In this document: one piece after another, positions 40,913 through 48,192 of the stretch
How positions within the stretch are numbered: the stretch's first letter is position 1
How the letters are laid out: each line of letters begins with the position of its first letter
IMG/VR virus record: IMGVR_UViG_3300044712_002068
Coordinates: 1 to 64,000 of that record
Source: a virus
Length of the DNA: 64,000 nucleotides
Strand: one strand, 5' to 3'
Translations under genes and position numbers: made by a program
The notes under the pieces: generated by a model
Databases searched by the model: none
What the model was told of the DNA's origin: nothing
Seen by the model: only the letters and a program-made list of their open reading frames with translations

Positions 40913-41245
40913 GTGATACCAGACGATCCAGGATTGAGCCTTGAAAACATCGCAGACGGTGCGGTCGTTGAACAGTTTGCGATCGAGCTGCAAAACGTTT
41001 TGAGAAACATTGCAGACCCAAACACCCGAGCGCTATTTAAGCGTGAAATAACCATGAAAGTCGTGTTTATTCCTAACGAGGATCGCGACTTAATTTCGAT
41101 GGGTGTGCAGTGTACGTCAAAACTGGCTCCGCCCAAGGCGATCGCTGCCACGGTGGCGATGTCGATTCGAGGCAGTTTGGTCAGTGCCTCAGAAATCAAG
41201 CCTCCGAAACAACTCACGTTTATCGAATCCCTTAAAGAGAACTAG
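40913..41245 (+). CDS. Replication-terminator-like phage protein
   Basis: 110 residues from GTG 40913, immediately after the previous stop. Ala-Asp-Gly-Ala-Val-Val-Glu-Gln-Phe, Asn-Ile-Ala-Asp-Pro-Asn-Thr, Val-Gln-Cys-Thr-Ser-Lys-Leu-Ala-Pro-Pro-Lys match the small phage family often annotated 'replication terminator protein'. The name is historical and the role unproven. It is paired with the DUF2303 gene, a combination I recall from other phages. Confidence 0.68.
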   Translation: MIPDDPGLSLENIADGAVVEQFAIELQNVLRNIADPNTRALFKREITMKVVFIPNEDRDLISMGVQCTSKLAPPKAIAATVAMSIRGSLVSASEIKPPKQLTFIESLKEN

Positions 41246-41248
41246 AAC

Positions 41249-41983
41249 ATGGCAGAGTTAATTCCTTCAGATGCGGTCAAGGCCATTCAAGCAAGTGTAG
41301 ACGTTCAGCGGGTTGAGGTAGACGGGCTGATTTACACCTCTAAGCCCGTTTATTTGCCGCCAGACGAGCCAAGCGTTACCCCGATAACTGTTCATACCCT
41401 CACAGGTCTTGTGGACTATTTACGGGCTGATCTGGATGAGGTTCAGCACGCAGTTCAGATCCATGTGGTTGGGCCGACTCTGGTGAGGCTGGTCACTTCA
41501 CCAGAAGGGCGTGGTCGCGATCGCAGCAGCTATCTAGTGGCCGACTGCAAGCCCATCATTGGTGGGGGCTACTCCTTTGGTCAGTTCAGGCCCAGCGAGA
41601 ATTTCATCATTGACCTGATGAGCTTATTTGAGCGGACGGAGGCGATCGCCAACATCCTGGCAGTGGTCGGAAACGTCAGAGAGGAGAGCGTTAGGAGTTC
41701 CAGTGATGACGGCATCACGCAGACGGTAACGGCTCGCCAAGGCATTGCACGGGTCACTAATGTCGAGGTTCCCAACCCGGTTATCTTGCGACCCTACCGC
41801 ACGTTTCCAGAGGTCGGGCAGCCTGAGTCTGCTTTTGTGCTGCGGCTCAAATCGGGGAAGGATGGAGAGCTGCCGAGCTGCGCTCTGTTTGAGGCCGATG
41901 GGGGCAGGTGGAAATTAGACGCAATTTACAACATCAGACAGTATCTGGCCGAGGCGCTGCCAGAGGCCACGATTCTGGCGTAG
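41249..41983 (+). CDS. DUF2303 (YfdQ-like) phage protein
   Basis: 244 residues. Thr-Val-His-Thr-Leu-Thr-Gly-Leu-Val-Asp-Tyr, Ile-His-Val-Val-Gly-Pro-Thr, Ser-Asp-Asp-Gly-Ile-Thr-Gln-Thr-Val and Pro-Tyr-Arg-Thr-Phe-Pro-Glu-Val are the standard landmarks of DUF2303. Phages carry it in the early recombination/replication region. Its biochemical function is unknown to me. Confidence 0.75.
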   Translation: MAELIPSDAVKAIQASVDVQRVEVDGLIYTSKPVYLPPDEPSVTPITVHTLTGLVDYLRADLDEVQHAVQIHVVGPTLVRLVTSPEGRGRDRSSYLVADCKPIIGGGYSFGQFRPSENFIIDLMSLFERTEAIANILAVVGNVREESVRSSSDDGITQTVTARQGIARVTNVEVPNPVILRPYRTFPEVGQPESAFVLRLKSGKDGELPSCALFEADGGRWKLDAIYNIRQYLAEALPEATILA

Positions 41984-41993
41984 GGGTGGCGTG

Positions 41994-42134
41994 ATGACTC
42001 ACGGGAAAAACAAGGGTCGTGGTTGGCGTATTGAGCGCTGGCATCGTCAGCTCTGCCTGCGGTTATTCGAGCAGGGCTGGCGATGGGACTGGGAATCAGG
42101 ATCGTGGATACGGGGCAAGGAGGCTGAGCGGTGA
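41994..42134 (+). CDS. Small basic Trp-rich protein (46 residues)
   Basis: From ATG 41994. Gly-Arg-Gly-Trp-Arg-Ile-Glu-Arg-Trp-His-Arg and Trp-Arg-Trp-Asp-Trp-Glu give seven Trp in 46 residues. It overlaps the GTG of the next gene by four bases, supporting translation. Possibly nucleic-acid-binding. Function unknown. Confidence 0.45.
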   Translation: MTHGKNKGRGWRIERWHRQLCLRLFEQGWRWDWESGSWIRGKEAER

Positions 42135-42676
42135 ATCAAATTAGTGGCGATCGCACTGCGGTCGATTTATCGGTAATCAATCACGGCTCACTAAGCGCTA
42201 AAGCCATAGGGCTGTATGGGGTCATCTGCTACCTGCAGCAACATGAAGGGATTGAATACCCTTGCATTGACGATATTGAGCCGTTATGCGCTGAGGGTAG
42301 AACGGCTGTCATCAGCGGGTTAAAAGAGTTGCGGAGATTTGGCATTATCCCAGCTCGACCACCCCACCCAGACACCAGAAAACCTGGCTATCTCTATGTG
42401 TTCAAAAAGGTCGAGCGCAGTGAGTTCAAGATTGGTTGCTCTACCCAGGCTGTTGTAAGGCGCGAGCAGTTGCGCAAAAAGCACGGGGATCTGGAAACCG
42501 TTATGTGTTTTCCGGTGAGTGATATGGGCGGAACTGAGACGCAATTACATCAACTTTTTGTGTTTAAGCACATTGAGGGGGAATGGTTTGACCTGAACTC
42601 AGAGGATTTGAAGCAAATTCGCGATCGCGTGACCAACCACTGCACTCAGGAGGTGACTGAATGTGGTGATGTCTGA
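42131..42676 (+). CDS. Winged-helix protein fused to GIY-YIG (T5orf172/Mug113-type)
   Basis: 181 residues from GTG 42131. Residues 10-75 look like the N-terminal wHTH of phage replication initiators (Lys-Ala-Ile-Gly-Leu-Tyr-Gly-Val-Ile-Cys, Gly-Leu-Lys-Glu-Leu-Arg-Arg-Phe-Gly). Residues 85-165 are a GIY-YIG domain of the T5orf172 class: Gly-Tyr-Leu-Tyr-Val-Phe, Phe-Lys-Ile-Gly-Cys-Ser, Glu-Thr-Gln-Leu-His, Gly-Glu-Trp-Phe-Asp. It lies just before the initiator and may nick or process the origin. That is inference. Confidence 0.72.
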   Translation: MNQISGDRTAVDLSVINHGSLSAKAIGLYGVICYLQQHEGIEYPCIDDIEPLCAEGRTAVISGLKELRRFGIIPARPPHPDTRKPGYLYVFKKVERSEFKIGCSTQAVVRREQLRKKHGDLETVMCFPVSDMGGTETQLHQLFVFKHIEGEWFDLNSEDLKQIRDRVTNHCTQEVTECGDV

Positions 42677-44234
42677 AAACCTAGAGCCGCAGGAATCATT
42701 TGCCGTTGGTGACGAGAGAGACTTAGGAGCCGTCATCCCATCATCATTAGACGATTTCGGGCTAGACCCTTACGAGTTTCGCATTTATGCCCGTCTGGCT
42801 CGCAGGGCAAACAACGGGGGCGCTGCCTACGAAAGTGTTTCACGTATGGCGAAAGCATGTCGAATAGGCGATCAAAAAGTGAAAGAGGTTCTCAGGTTTC
42901 TGCTTGCGGCTGGGATGGTTTCCAAGCATTCCAGGCAAGGCCAAACAACCGTTTACCGACTCAAGGCAAATCAACACTGGACACATCCTGAGATGCTTGA
43001 CGAACTTAGGCGGAAAACCTCATACCACCCAGGTGCTAGAAACACCCAGGTGTCAGCAACACCCAGGTGTCAGCAACACCCAGGTAAACAAAAAAGAAGG
43101 GAGGTAGGTGTTGAGGACACCCAAGGGGTAGGTGTTGAGGACACCCAAGGGGTAGGTGTTGAGGACACCCAAGGGGTAGGTGTTGAGGACACCCACAAAG
43201 GAATCCCTATTAAGGAATCCAATGAAGGAATCCCTTTAAGGAATCCCGATCAAGAGTGTGGTGCGATCGCTATCGCTAACGCACCACGCCCACATATTTC
43301 AACAGCGGAAATTGATCAAAGCCAATCAGGGCAAGCTGTCACAGACCCATTGTCAGAGTCAGGCGCCAGGCAGAACACAACTGTTAAAGCAAGGCAGGCT
43401 GCACAGGGCAAGGGTTCCGAGCCGAAAAACTCCAAGGAAAGAAAAAAGCGGTTAGAGGATATGACCGCAGCGCAGGTCTACGGGCTGTTGCCGGATCGCG
43501 ATCGCTATGAGCGGCATTGGGTCTGGTATTGCAATCAGTGCGCAAAGGCCACCGATTCTAAGGGCAAGACGCCTAACCCCGGAGATAAAAAACTCGCTGC
43601 GATCGCATGGATTGAGATGGAAATTGACAGCATTTACGACGAATACCGGGAGGGATGCAGGGTTTTTAACTGGAAGGGGGTAGGGATTCCCCATTTCTCG
43701 GTATTCCTGCGAGGCAACAAGACAGACGGGAAAGAGCCGTATTGGAGGGCTGCGCTTGAGCAGCACAAGGCACGGCAACAGCAGACAGACCCTGATTTAG
43801 TCGAGGCTATCGAGCAAACCTCTGAACCATGGGGCAGCTATCAAAACCCCGATCCTGGGTTTTTAGACTACCTACTGCGGATCTGCCTGCCCAAACTGCC
43901 CTGTAACAAGGGCGTGACCCTAAACAAAGGCGATGCCCACAAATGGCTGAACAGGGCCAGGGTCGAGCCGTTGCGCCTTGATGCTGCGCTGATTGAGTGG
44001 AGCAGCTATCAAGACTGGCTTAAGCGACGGGAGGGAGCCAGCAGCGCTGCTGCCATCGAAAATCAGCCTAAACCTCTATCAGAGGCAGACACTGACACCC
44101 GACTATCGACCCTCAATGAGTGGTTGAGAAATGGACGCAGGGAGAGCGTCAAGCAGGCGATCGCCACCAATCCCCAATGGGGTCTAGTGCTGAGCAATGG
44201 GGGCACGGAGGTGACATGCAAAATGACCGCTTAA
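42669..44234 (+). CDS. Replication initiator-like protein with iterons in its gene
   Basis: 521 residues from ATG 42669. Residues 25-110 are a wHTH of the phage initiator type (Leu-Asp-Pro-Tyr-Glu-Phe-Arg-Ile-Tyr-Ala-Arg, then Val-Leu-Arg-Phe-Leu-Leu). Residues about 118-200 are a low-complexity linker with Val-Gly-Val-Glu-Asp-Thr-Gln-Gly repeated four times. Its DNA is a set of iterons, as in lambda O. Residues 255-345 form a conserved helical domain and the rest is helical. It should bind the internal iterons and load a host helicase. Confidence 0.72.
   Translation: MSENLEPQESFAVGDERDLGAVIPSSLDDFGLDPYEFRIYARLARRANNGGAAYESVSRMAKACRIGDQKVKEVLRFLLAAGMVSKHSRQGQTTVYRLKANQHWTHPEMLDELRRKTSYHPGARNTQVSATPRCQQHPGKQKRREVGVEDTQGVGVEDTQGVGVEDTQGVGVEDTHKGIPIKESNEGIPLRNPDQECGAIAIANAPRPHISTAEIDQSQSGQAVTDPLSESGARQNTTVKARQAAQGKGSEPKNSKERKKRLEDMTAAQVYGLLPDRDRYERHWVWYCNQCAKATDSKGKTPNPGDKKLAAIAWIEMEIDSIYDEYREGCRVFNWKGVGIPHFSVFLRGNKTDGKEPYWRAALEQHKARQQQTDPDLVEAIEQTSEPWGSYQNPDPGFLDYLLRICLPKLPCNKGVTLNKGDAHKWLNRARVEPLRLDAALIEWSSYQDWLKRREGASSAAAIENQPKPLSEADTDTRLSTLNEWLRNGRRESVKQAIATNPQWGLVLSNGGTEVTCKMTA
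43026..43247. repeat. Iteron arrays, candidate replication origin
   Basis: Three adjoining arrays. Four CACCCAGGT units start at 43026, 43043, 43060 and 43077 (17-bp period). Four 24-bp units beginning GGTAGGTG start at 43103, 43127, 43151 and 43175, each with an internal GGTGT/ACACC inverted repeat. Four AAGGAATCC units start at 43198, 43212, 43225 and 43238 (13-14 bp). All lie inside the initiator gene. Confidence 0.8.
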
Positions 44235-44461
44235 AAACGCTCATTCAGTCCATCTCGCAGCTCTCGCATAAATTCACCATGCCGAGCGCTGGCGTGATTG
44301 TGCCACCCGCTAACCGATTCGACCAGATGCGCTGCTGGTTGAGTGACCCGATTTTGAGAGACGAGGCAGCCCAGTGGGCAAAACGGCACGACGTTGAGAT
44401 TGTCTACAGCGAGTACGGGGTTCCAATTGACCTGATCAAAAACACGGAGTCGGATGATTGA
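44216..44461 (+). CDS. Hypothetical protein
   Basis: 81 residues from ATG 44216. Asp-Gln-Met-Arg-Cys-Trp-Leu and Val-Glu-Ile-Val-Tyr-Ser-Glu-Tyr-Gly-Val-Pro-Ile-Asp. Overlaps the initiator end and the next gene. Function unknown. Confidence 0.5.
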   Translation: MQNDRLKTLIQSISQLSHKFTMPSAGVIVPPANRFDQMRCWLSDPILRDEAAQWAKRHDVEIVYSEYGVPIDLIKNTESDD

Positions 44462-44729
44462 CATGCAATCTGAACTTTATTGCTCGCCCCTAGAACAATG
44501 GTCAGAACCGTGCTCTCCCGACCTAGCAGGCGAACTGGCCGCCATCAAAATCTACTGGCGATCGCAGAGTCTGTCTTGGGATGATGAGCGGCTGATTCAG
44601 TGGTTTGAGCGATCGGGCATCAAATACCCCGATACGGCTGCGCTGCATGGCTTGTCTGATTTAGCGGTCAAAAAGTTGGCTCATGACCTACAGCAAACAT
44701 TTGGCAGGGGTGGGCAATGCAGCAGCTAG
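44454..44729 (+). CDS. Hypothetical protein
   Basis: 91 residues; ATG 44463 is an alternative start. A decamer copy encodes Ser-Pro-Leu-Glu-Gln near the N-terminus. The rest is helical and Trp-containing (Ile-Lys-Ile-Tyr-Trp-Arg-Ser, Leu-Ile-Gln-Trp-Phe-Glu). It overlaps the next gene by 13 bases. Function unknown. Confidence 0.5.
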   Translation: MIDMQSELYCSPLEQWSEPCSPDLAGELAAIKIYWRSQSLSWDDERLIQWFERSGIKYPDTAALHGLSDLAVKKLAHDLQQTFGRGGQCSS

Positions 44730-44974
44730 ACCTACTCAATTACGTGCCAAGCGCTCAAGAAATGGCGATCGCCTACGATCTTGAGCCACCAAAAAACATC
44801 AATCACCACGTTGTTGCGCACTGGCAGCGCTGCGCTGATGTCTACCTGAGTCTGATGGGTCGCATTGCAAGGGGCGATCGCCTGCCTCAGAACGTTAAAC
44901 GCCACGAAATTGGCCGATTGATGGCCATGCGAGAAACCGCACTGCAACGAGCCAGGGAGGGGAAATGCAACTAG
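44717..44974 (+). CDS. Hypothetical helical protein
   Basis: 85 residues. Val-Ala-His-Trp-Gln-Arg-Cys-Ala-Asp-Val-Tyr and a basic C-terminal helix. Overlaps AlkB by ten bases. Function unknown. Confidence 0.5.
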   Translation: MQQLDLLNYVPSAQEMAIAYDLEPPKNINHHVVAHWQRCADVYLSLMGRIARGDRLPQNVKRHEIGRLMAMRETALQRAREGKCN

Positions 44975-45615
44975 AACTACTCAACCGATCGCCCAAACAA
45001 CTGCTGTCAGGCTGTCACCATGTTCCTAGCTGGTTGACGATTAACGAGCAGCAGGAACTGATCAACGACCTGCGGGAATGGTGCGCCGGTGGGTTCTGGA
45101 CACCCAAAATGCCCAACGGCACCCCGATGAATCATCCACTGTGTGGGCTCGGGCTTAACTGGCAGCCCTATGAATATCTGCCGACCGATCGCCCATTCCC
45201 AGGCAGGTTGATGTTTTTGGCTAAGAGGGCGATCGCGGCTACGCTGCCACACTGGCAAACCGAATTTTGGCCAGACGTCGGAATAGTCAACTATTTTCCG
45301 CCTAGTAGCTCGCTGGGGCTGCATCAAGACAGGTCTGAGGCAGAGAACCTTAGAGATGCAGGCAGTCCAGTGGTAACGATTTCGTTGGGCGATGCTGCGC
45401 TGTTTCGATTGGGGCAGCGTGCCCACCGTGACCCACCGTACAGCGATGTCGAGCTGCGCAGCGGCGATCTAATCGTGATGGGTGATTACTCTCGCCTGTG
45501 CTTTCATGGCATCCCCAAGATTTTCGGAGGCACCGCACCGGCTGCGCTGGAAATGAAGCCAGGGCGACTCAGCGTGACCATCAGACAGGCAAACGTTTTA
45601 GAGGTGAAAGCATGA
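44965..45615 (+). CDS. alkB: AlkB-type 2-oxoglutarate/Fe(II) dioxygenase
   Basis: 216 residues. Asn-Tyr-Phe-Pro-Pro-Ser-Ser-Ser-Leu-Gly-Leu-His-Gln-Asp supplies the HxD iron ligands. Arg-Leu-Cys-Phe-His-Gly-Ile gives the distal His, and Arg-Leu-Ser-Val-Thr-Ile-Arg the 2-oxoglutarate-binding arginines. The family removes alkyl groups from DNA or RNA bases. A phage copy would repair methylated phage DNA or RNA during infection. Confidence 0.88.
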   Translation: MQLELLNRSPKQLLSGCHHVPSWLTINEQQELINDLREWCAGGFWTPKMPNGTPMNHPLCGLGLNWQPYEYLPTDRPFPGRLMFLAKRAIAATLPHWQTEFWPDVGIVNYFPPSSSLGLHQDRSEAENLRDAGSPVVTISLGDAALFRLGQRAHRDPPYSDVELRSGDLIVMGDYSRLCFHGIPKIFGGTAPAALEMKPGRLSVTIRQANVLEVKA

Positions 45616-45643
45616 CACTTCGAGGCTGGATCGGTTATCTACA

Positions 45644-45838
45644 GTGTTTTTTTCACGACACAAGATCGTGGTGTATCGCTATGGGTCGGCATACCGCACC
45701 CACTGCTCACGCTGCCCAAATCCAAACCACTGGACGGCAAGAGAACTGCTGCACAGCCTTAAGACCTGGCTCGGGCTAAAGGCACGCTCGATCAGGGATT
45801 GGGTGAAGGGCGATCGCAGCGATGATATGCCGTTCTAG
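45644..45838 (+). CDS. Small basic Cys-containing protein
   Basis: 64 residues from GTG 45644. Thr-His-Cys-Ser-Arg-Cys-Pro-Asn-Pro-Asn-His forms a possible metal site, followed by a basic Trp-rich tail. An ATG at 45612 opens a different frame that looks less protein-like. A decamer copy spans its stop codon. Function unknown. Confidence 0.45.
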   Translation: MFFSRHKIVVYRYGSAYRTHCSRCPNPNHWTARELLHSLKTWLGLKARSIRDWVKGDRSDDMPF

Positions 45839-45871
45839 GGGTGAAATTTACCAAATTAAGGAGCTAAAACC

Positions 45872-46537
45872 ATGACCGAAACGACTGCAACGTACAGAGC
45901 TGGAATGCCCACAATCCCCGACAGACTGCGATCGCGACCCATCCAAAACGGCTACCCTGTGCCGTGGTTCGCAATTCAGATTGATGGAGTCTACGACTTT
46001 CGCATCGTAGACAAACCCAGGATAGGCACAGCACTGAAAGAAAAACTGTGCTGGTGCTGTGGCCAAAAAATGGGAGCCTACAAAGCATTTCTGATAGGCC
46101 CGATGTGCGCTGTCAACCGGGTTATCAGTGAGCCTCCATCACATCGCGACTGCGCAGAATGGACGGCAAAAGTGTGCCCATTCCTCGCTCAGCGGCAAGA
46201 ATTTAGGCGAGATATTAACCTCGATCCTAAATATTCCGTTCACCTAGAACAGCCACCAGGAAACGCGATCATGCGGCAACCGGGTGCTACATGCCTGTGG
46301 ATTACTAAGAGCTTCAGGCTGCTCAGTGTGAGCAACGGTCTGCTATTCGACTTAGGTGAGCCGACAGAGGTGCTCTGGTTCAAAGAGGGCCGACCAGCGA
46401 CCCGAGCTGAGGTTTTGGAGTCGATAGAGAGCGGATACCCAATCTTGCTTGATATGGCGAGGCAGGAGGGGGCCGCATCAGTGCGAGAGCTTGAGCGGAT
46501 GAAAACCAAGGCGATGGAGTTAATACCCAATGAGTGA
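45872..46537 (+). CDS. Conserved phage protein with zinc-finger-like core
   Basis: 221 residues behind AAGGAG. Pro-Trp-Phe-Ala-Ile-Gln-Ile-Asp-Gly-Val, Leu-Cys-Trp-Cys-Cys-Gly, Phe-Leu-Ile-Gly-Pro-Met-Cys-Ala-Val-Asn-Arg and Pro-Ser-His-Arg-Asp-Cys-Ala-Glu-Trp match a widespread phage family of unknown function. The CxxC and His-Cys pairs suggest one zinc. ATGA-type overlap with the next gene. Confidence 0.65.
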   Translation: MTETTATYRAGMPTIPDRLRSRPIQNGYPVPWFAIQIDGVYDFRIVDKPRIGTALKEKLCWCCGQKMGAYKAFLIGPMCAVNRVISEPPSHRDCAEWTAKVCPFLAQRQEFRRDINLDPKYSVHLEQPPGNAIMRQPGATCLWITKSFRLLSVSNGLLFDLGEPTEVLWFKEGRPATRAEVLESIESGYPILLDMARQEGAASVRELERMKTKAMELIPNE

Positions 46538-47054
46538 TTTTTTAGACGTTAGAACGAGTGCAATGGTCGATCTTGAGAGCGGTGATCCTGGGGTTGCGAT
46601 TGTTTTTGGGAATCAATACGCTTACCTCGCAACGCCAGACGCAATGGATCACGGGCTTGACCTGATCACATCTGCGATCGCGTCTAAGTTTGACGCCCTG
46701 ATTGTTGGATGGGCAGTCGAGCGACTAAAGATGTCTGCCAACGAAATTGATTCAATGATGAAGTTTGCCAGAACTGCACAAGCCCCAGACATTGGGATTG
46801 AGGCCGCACTAAAACGCGATCGCGAGCGAGAGCAGGGGCGTAAATACATTGAGATGGGAATCGAACATATTTCGTTGGCTTACAGGTCAGATGTTGAAGC
46901 GCTCATATCTCAATATTTGCTCAGCGAGTTGAACTATTCAGAGGGCACAGCACAGCAGGTTGTTCAGGAGCTGCGCGAAAAGAGCAAAGCAGCAGCATCT
47001 ACGGTTGTTGATGATCGGGCTGATGACGATAGCTATGAGGGCGATCGCCCATGA
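46530..47054 (+). CDS. Hypothetical protein
   Basis: 174 residues. N-terminal Val-Ala-Ile-Val-Phe-Gly-Asn-Gln-Tyr-Ala-Tyr strand, a helical middle, and Gly-Asp-Arg-Pro at the end from a HIP1 site that also forms the ATGA junction with the next gene. Function unknown. Confidence 0.5.
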   Translation: MSDFLDVRTSAMVDLESGDPGVAIVFGNQYAYLATPDAMDHGLDLITSAIASKFDALIVGWAVERLKMSANEIDSMMKFARTAQAPDIGIEAALKRDREREQGRKYIEMGIEHISLAYRSDVEALISQYLLSELNYSEGTAQQVVQELREKSKAAASTVVDDRADDDSYEGDRP

Positions 47055-47305
47055 GCCTCAGAGTCGATCAATTCACAGCACACCTGGAATCTTTACCAGC
47101 AAGGGACACAGCGACAGCGCTGATCCTGCTGGCGTGTCGAAAGCAGGATGAGAACATGCTCGCAGGGACGATGGTTTATTTTTCTCGCCAGTTTGGAACC
47201 CAGTATTGGGCTGATCTACTTGTTGATGAAATTGAGCCACTTTTGAACGCAGAGGAATGCGCATGGATGTGGCAAACGGTCAACACGGGAGGCGATCGCC
47301 CATGA
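47051..47305 (+). CDS. Small hypothetical protein
   Basis: 84 residues, helical, ending Gly-Gly-Asp-Arg-Pro. Again a HIP1 site, GGCGATCGCCC, forms the stop/start junction with the next gene. Function unknown. Confidence 0.5.
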   Translation: MSLRVDQFTAHLESLPARDTATALILLACRKQDENMLAGTMVYFSRQFGTQYWADLLVDEIEPLLNAEECAWMWQTVNTGGDRP

Positions 47306-47511
47306 ACGCATACATCAGACAAAAGGGGCTGTACAACGCCCTAGTCAAAAGCGGAGGCAGGCTCTACCGCTGGAACGTGACGCTTGGCCTATTGCCTCAC
47401 TCAACTGTGATTGGAATTGGGGCTTTTCCCGTGCTCGACCTAAGCCAACGACCCGACCTACAGCGAGAGATTGACCAAGCTGCAAAGCATTTGAGGGTTG
47501 ACCATGACTGA
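47302..47511 (+). CDS. Small hypothetical protein
   Basis: 69 residues from ATG 47302. Tyr-Ile-Arg-Gln-Lys-Gly-Leu-Tyr, Leu-Tyr-Arg-Trp-Asn-Val-Thr-Leu. It overlaps both neighbours. Function unknown. Confidence 0.45.
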   Translation: MNAYIRQKGLYNALVKSGGRLYRWNVTLGLLPHSTVIGIGAFPVLDLSQRPDLQREIDQAAKHLRVDHD

Positions 47512-47770
47512 CATGTTTACCATCCCCGAAAAGGGCTCGCCTATGGATATCGCGAGAGATCTGGCCTACAGCCCATCTGTGCAGGCCGCGATCGCGGATC
47601 TGATGTGTACCTTGCGCAGCGAGGCCAAGCGGCTCGGCATCCCAGATTCAGCCATCACGCAGGCGATCGCCCTCGTCAACCGACAGGATATTCCGCTTGA
47701 CGACCTGATCAGCATGAAAGTCGAGGAGCGTTTCACCGATATTTTGACGCTGCTCAAGTCGAGCGGTTAG
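47504..47770 (+). CDS. Small helical hypothetical protein
   Basis: 88 residues from ATG 47504 (a TTG at 47498 would add two). Ala-Ile-Ala-Asp-Leu-Met-Cys-Thr-Leu and Asp-Asp-Leu-Ile-Ser-Met-Lys. It overlaps the previous gene by eight bases and is the last of the small-gene run before the integrase. Function unknown. Confidence 0.45.
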   Translation: MTDMFTIPEKGSPMDIARDLAYSPSVQAAIADLMCTLRSEAKRLGIPDSAITQAIALVNRQDIPLDDLISMKVEERFTDILTLLKSSG

Positions 47771-47832
47771 CCGCTCGCCCCTAGTCAACTCACTTCAAAT
47801 CAGGCAAACTAACTTAAGAGAGACTTGAAACG

Positions 47833-48192
47833 ATGGCAAGCACTTCAGATCTACAGCAGCAGGTTGAATTTCTGACTCAGGAGCACAAGCTTTTGAGAGA
47901 GGAGCTTGAGTGGATGCGAATGATTGTCGGCACGGTCGGCATTGATGGCCCATGGGTAAGCCCAGCGATCGCGGGTACGGTGTTTGGTCGCAGTCGTGAA
48001 AGGGTTATGGCTGATATCAACCTGGCCGAGCAATTGCGAAACGGCAAGAAACAGCAGGTCAACTTTATTTATGGTGTTCACTACCGCAACGACCAGACCC
48101 ATGATTCTGGACAGCCGACCTGGAAAGTTAACCTCCTTAAGTACTCTGAATACACCAGAATCCCGCCAGACCAGATCAGGGTCGCGTGCTAG
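47833..48192 (+). CDS. Candidate excisionase or directionality factor
   Basis: 119 residues. N-terminal coiled coil (Leu-Gln-Gln-Gln-Val-Glu-Phe-Leu), then Ala-Gly-Thr-Val-Phe-Gly-Arg-Ser-Arg-Glu-Arg-Val-Met-Ala-Asp-Ile, which reads like a winged-helix/MerR-type DNA-binding helix, and Phe-Ile-Tyr-Gly-Val-His-Tyr. It converges on the integrase and overlaps its end by 17 bases. Position and DNA-binding look suggest recombination control; no direct Xis homology was seen. Confidence 0.45.
   Translation: MASTSDLQQQVEFLTQEHKLLREELEWMRMIVGTVGIDGPWVSPAIAGTVFGRSRERVMADINLAEQLRNGKKQQVNFIYGVHYRNDQTHDSGQPTWKVNLLKYSEYTRIPPDQIRVAC

Noticed and set aside
43026-43247. Tandem repeats considered as a CRISPR array
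   Set aside because: The units are contiguous short direct repeats without unique spacers, lie inside a coding frame and have no cas gene nearby. No CRISPR array was seen anywhere in the window.
45070-45085. CGGGAATGGTG inside alkB considered as a tenth late promoter
   Set aside because: It lies within conserved alkB codons, far from any start codon, and lacks the 31-36 base spacing.
45612-45838. Possible frameshift in a gene starting at ATG 45612
   Set aside because: A T-run at 45647-45653 could allow slippage into the 64-residue frame, but that frame has its own GTG start, so no frameshift is needed.
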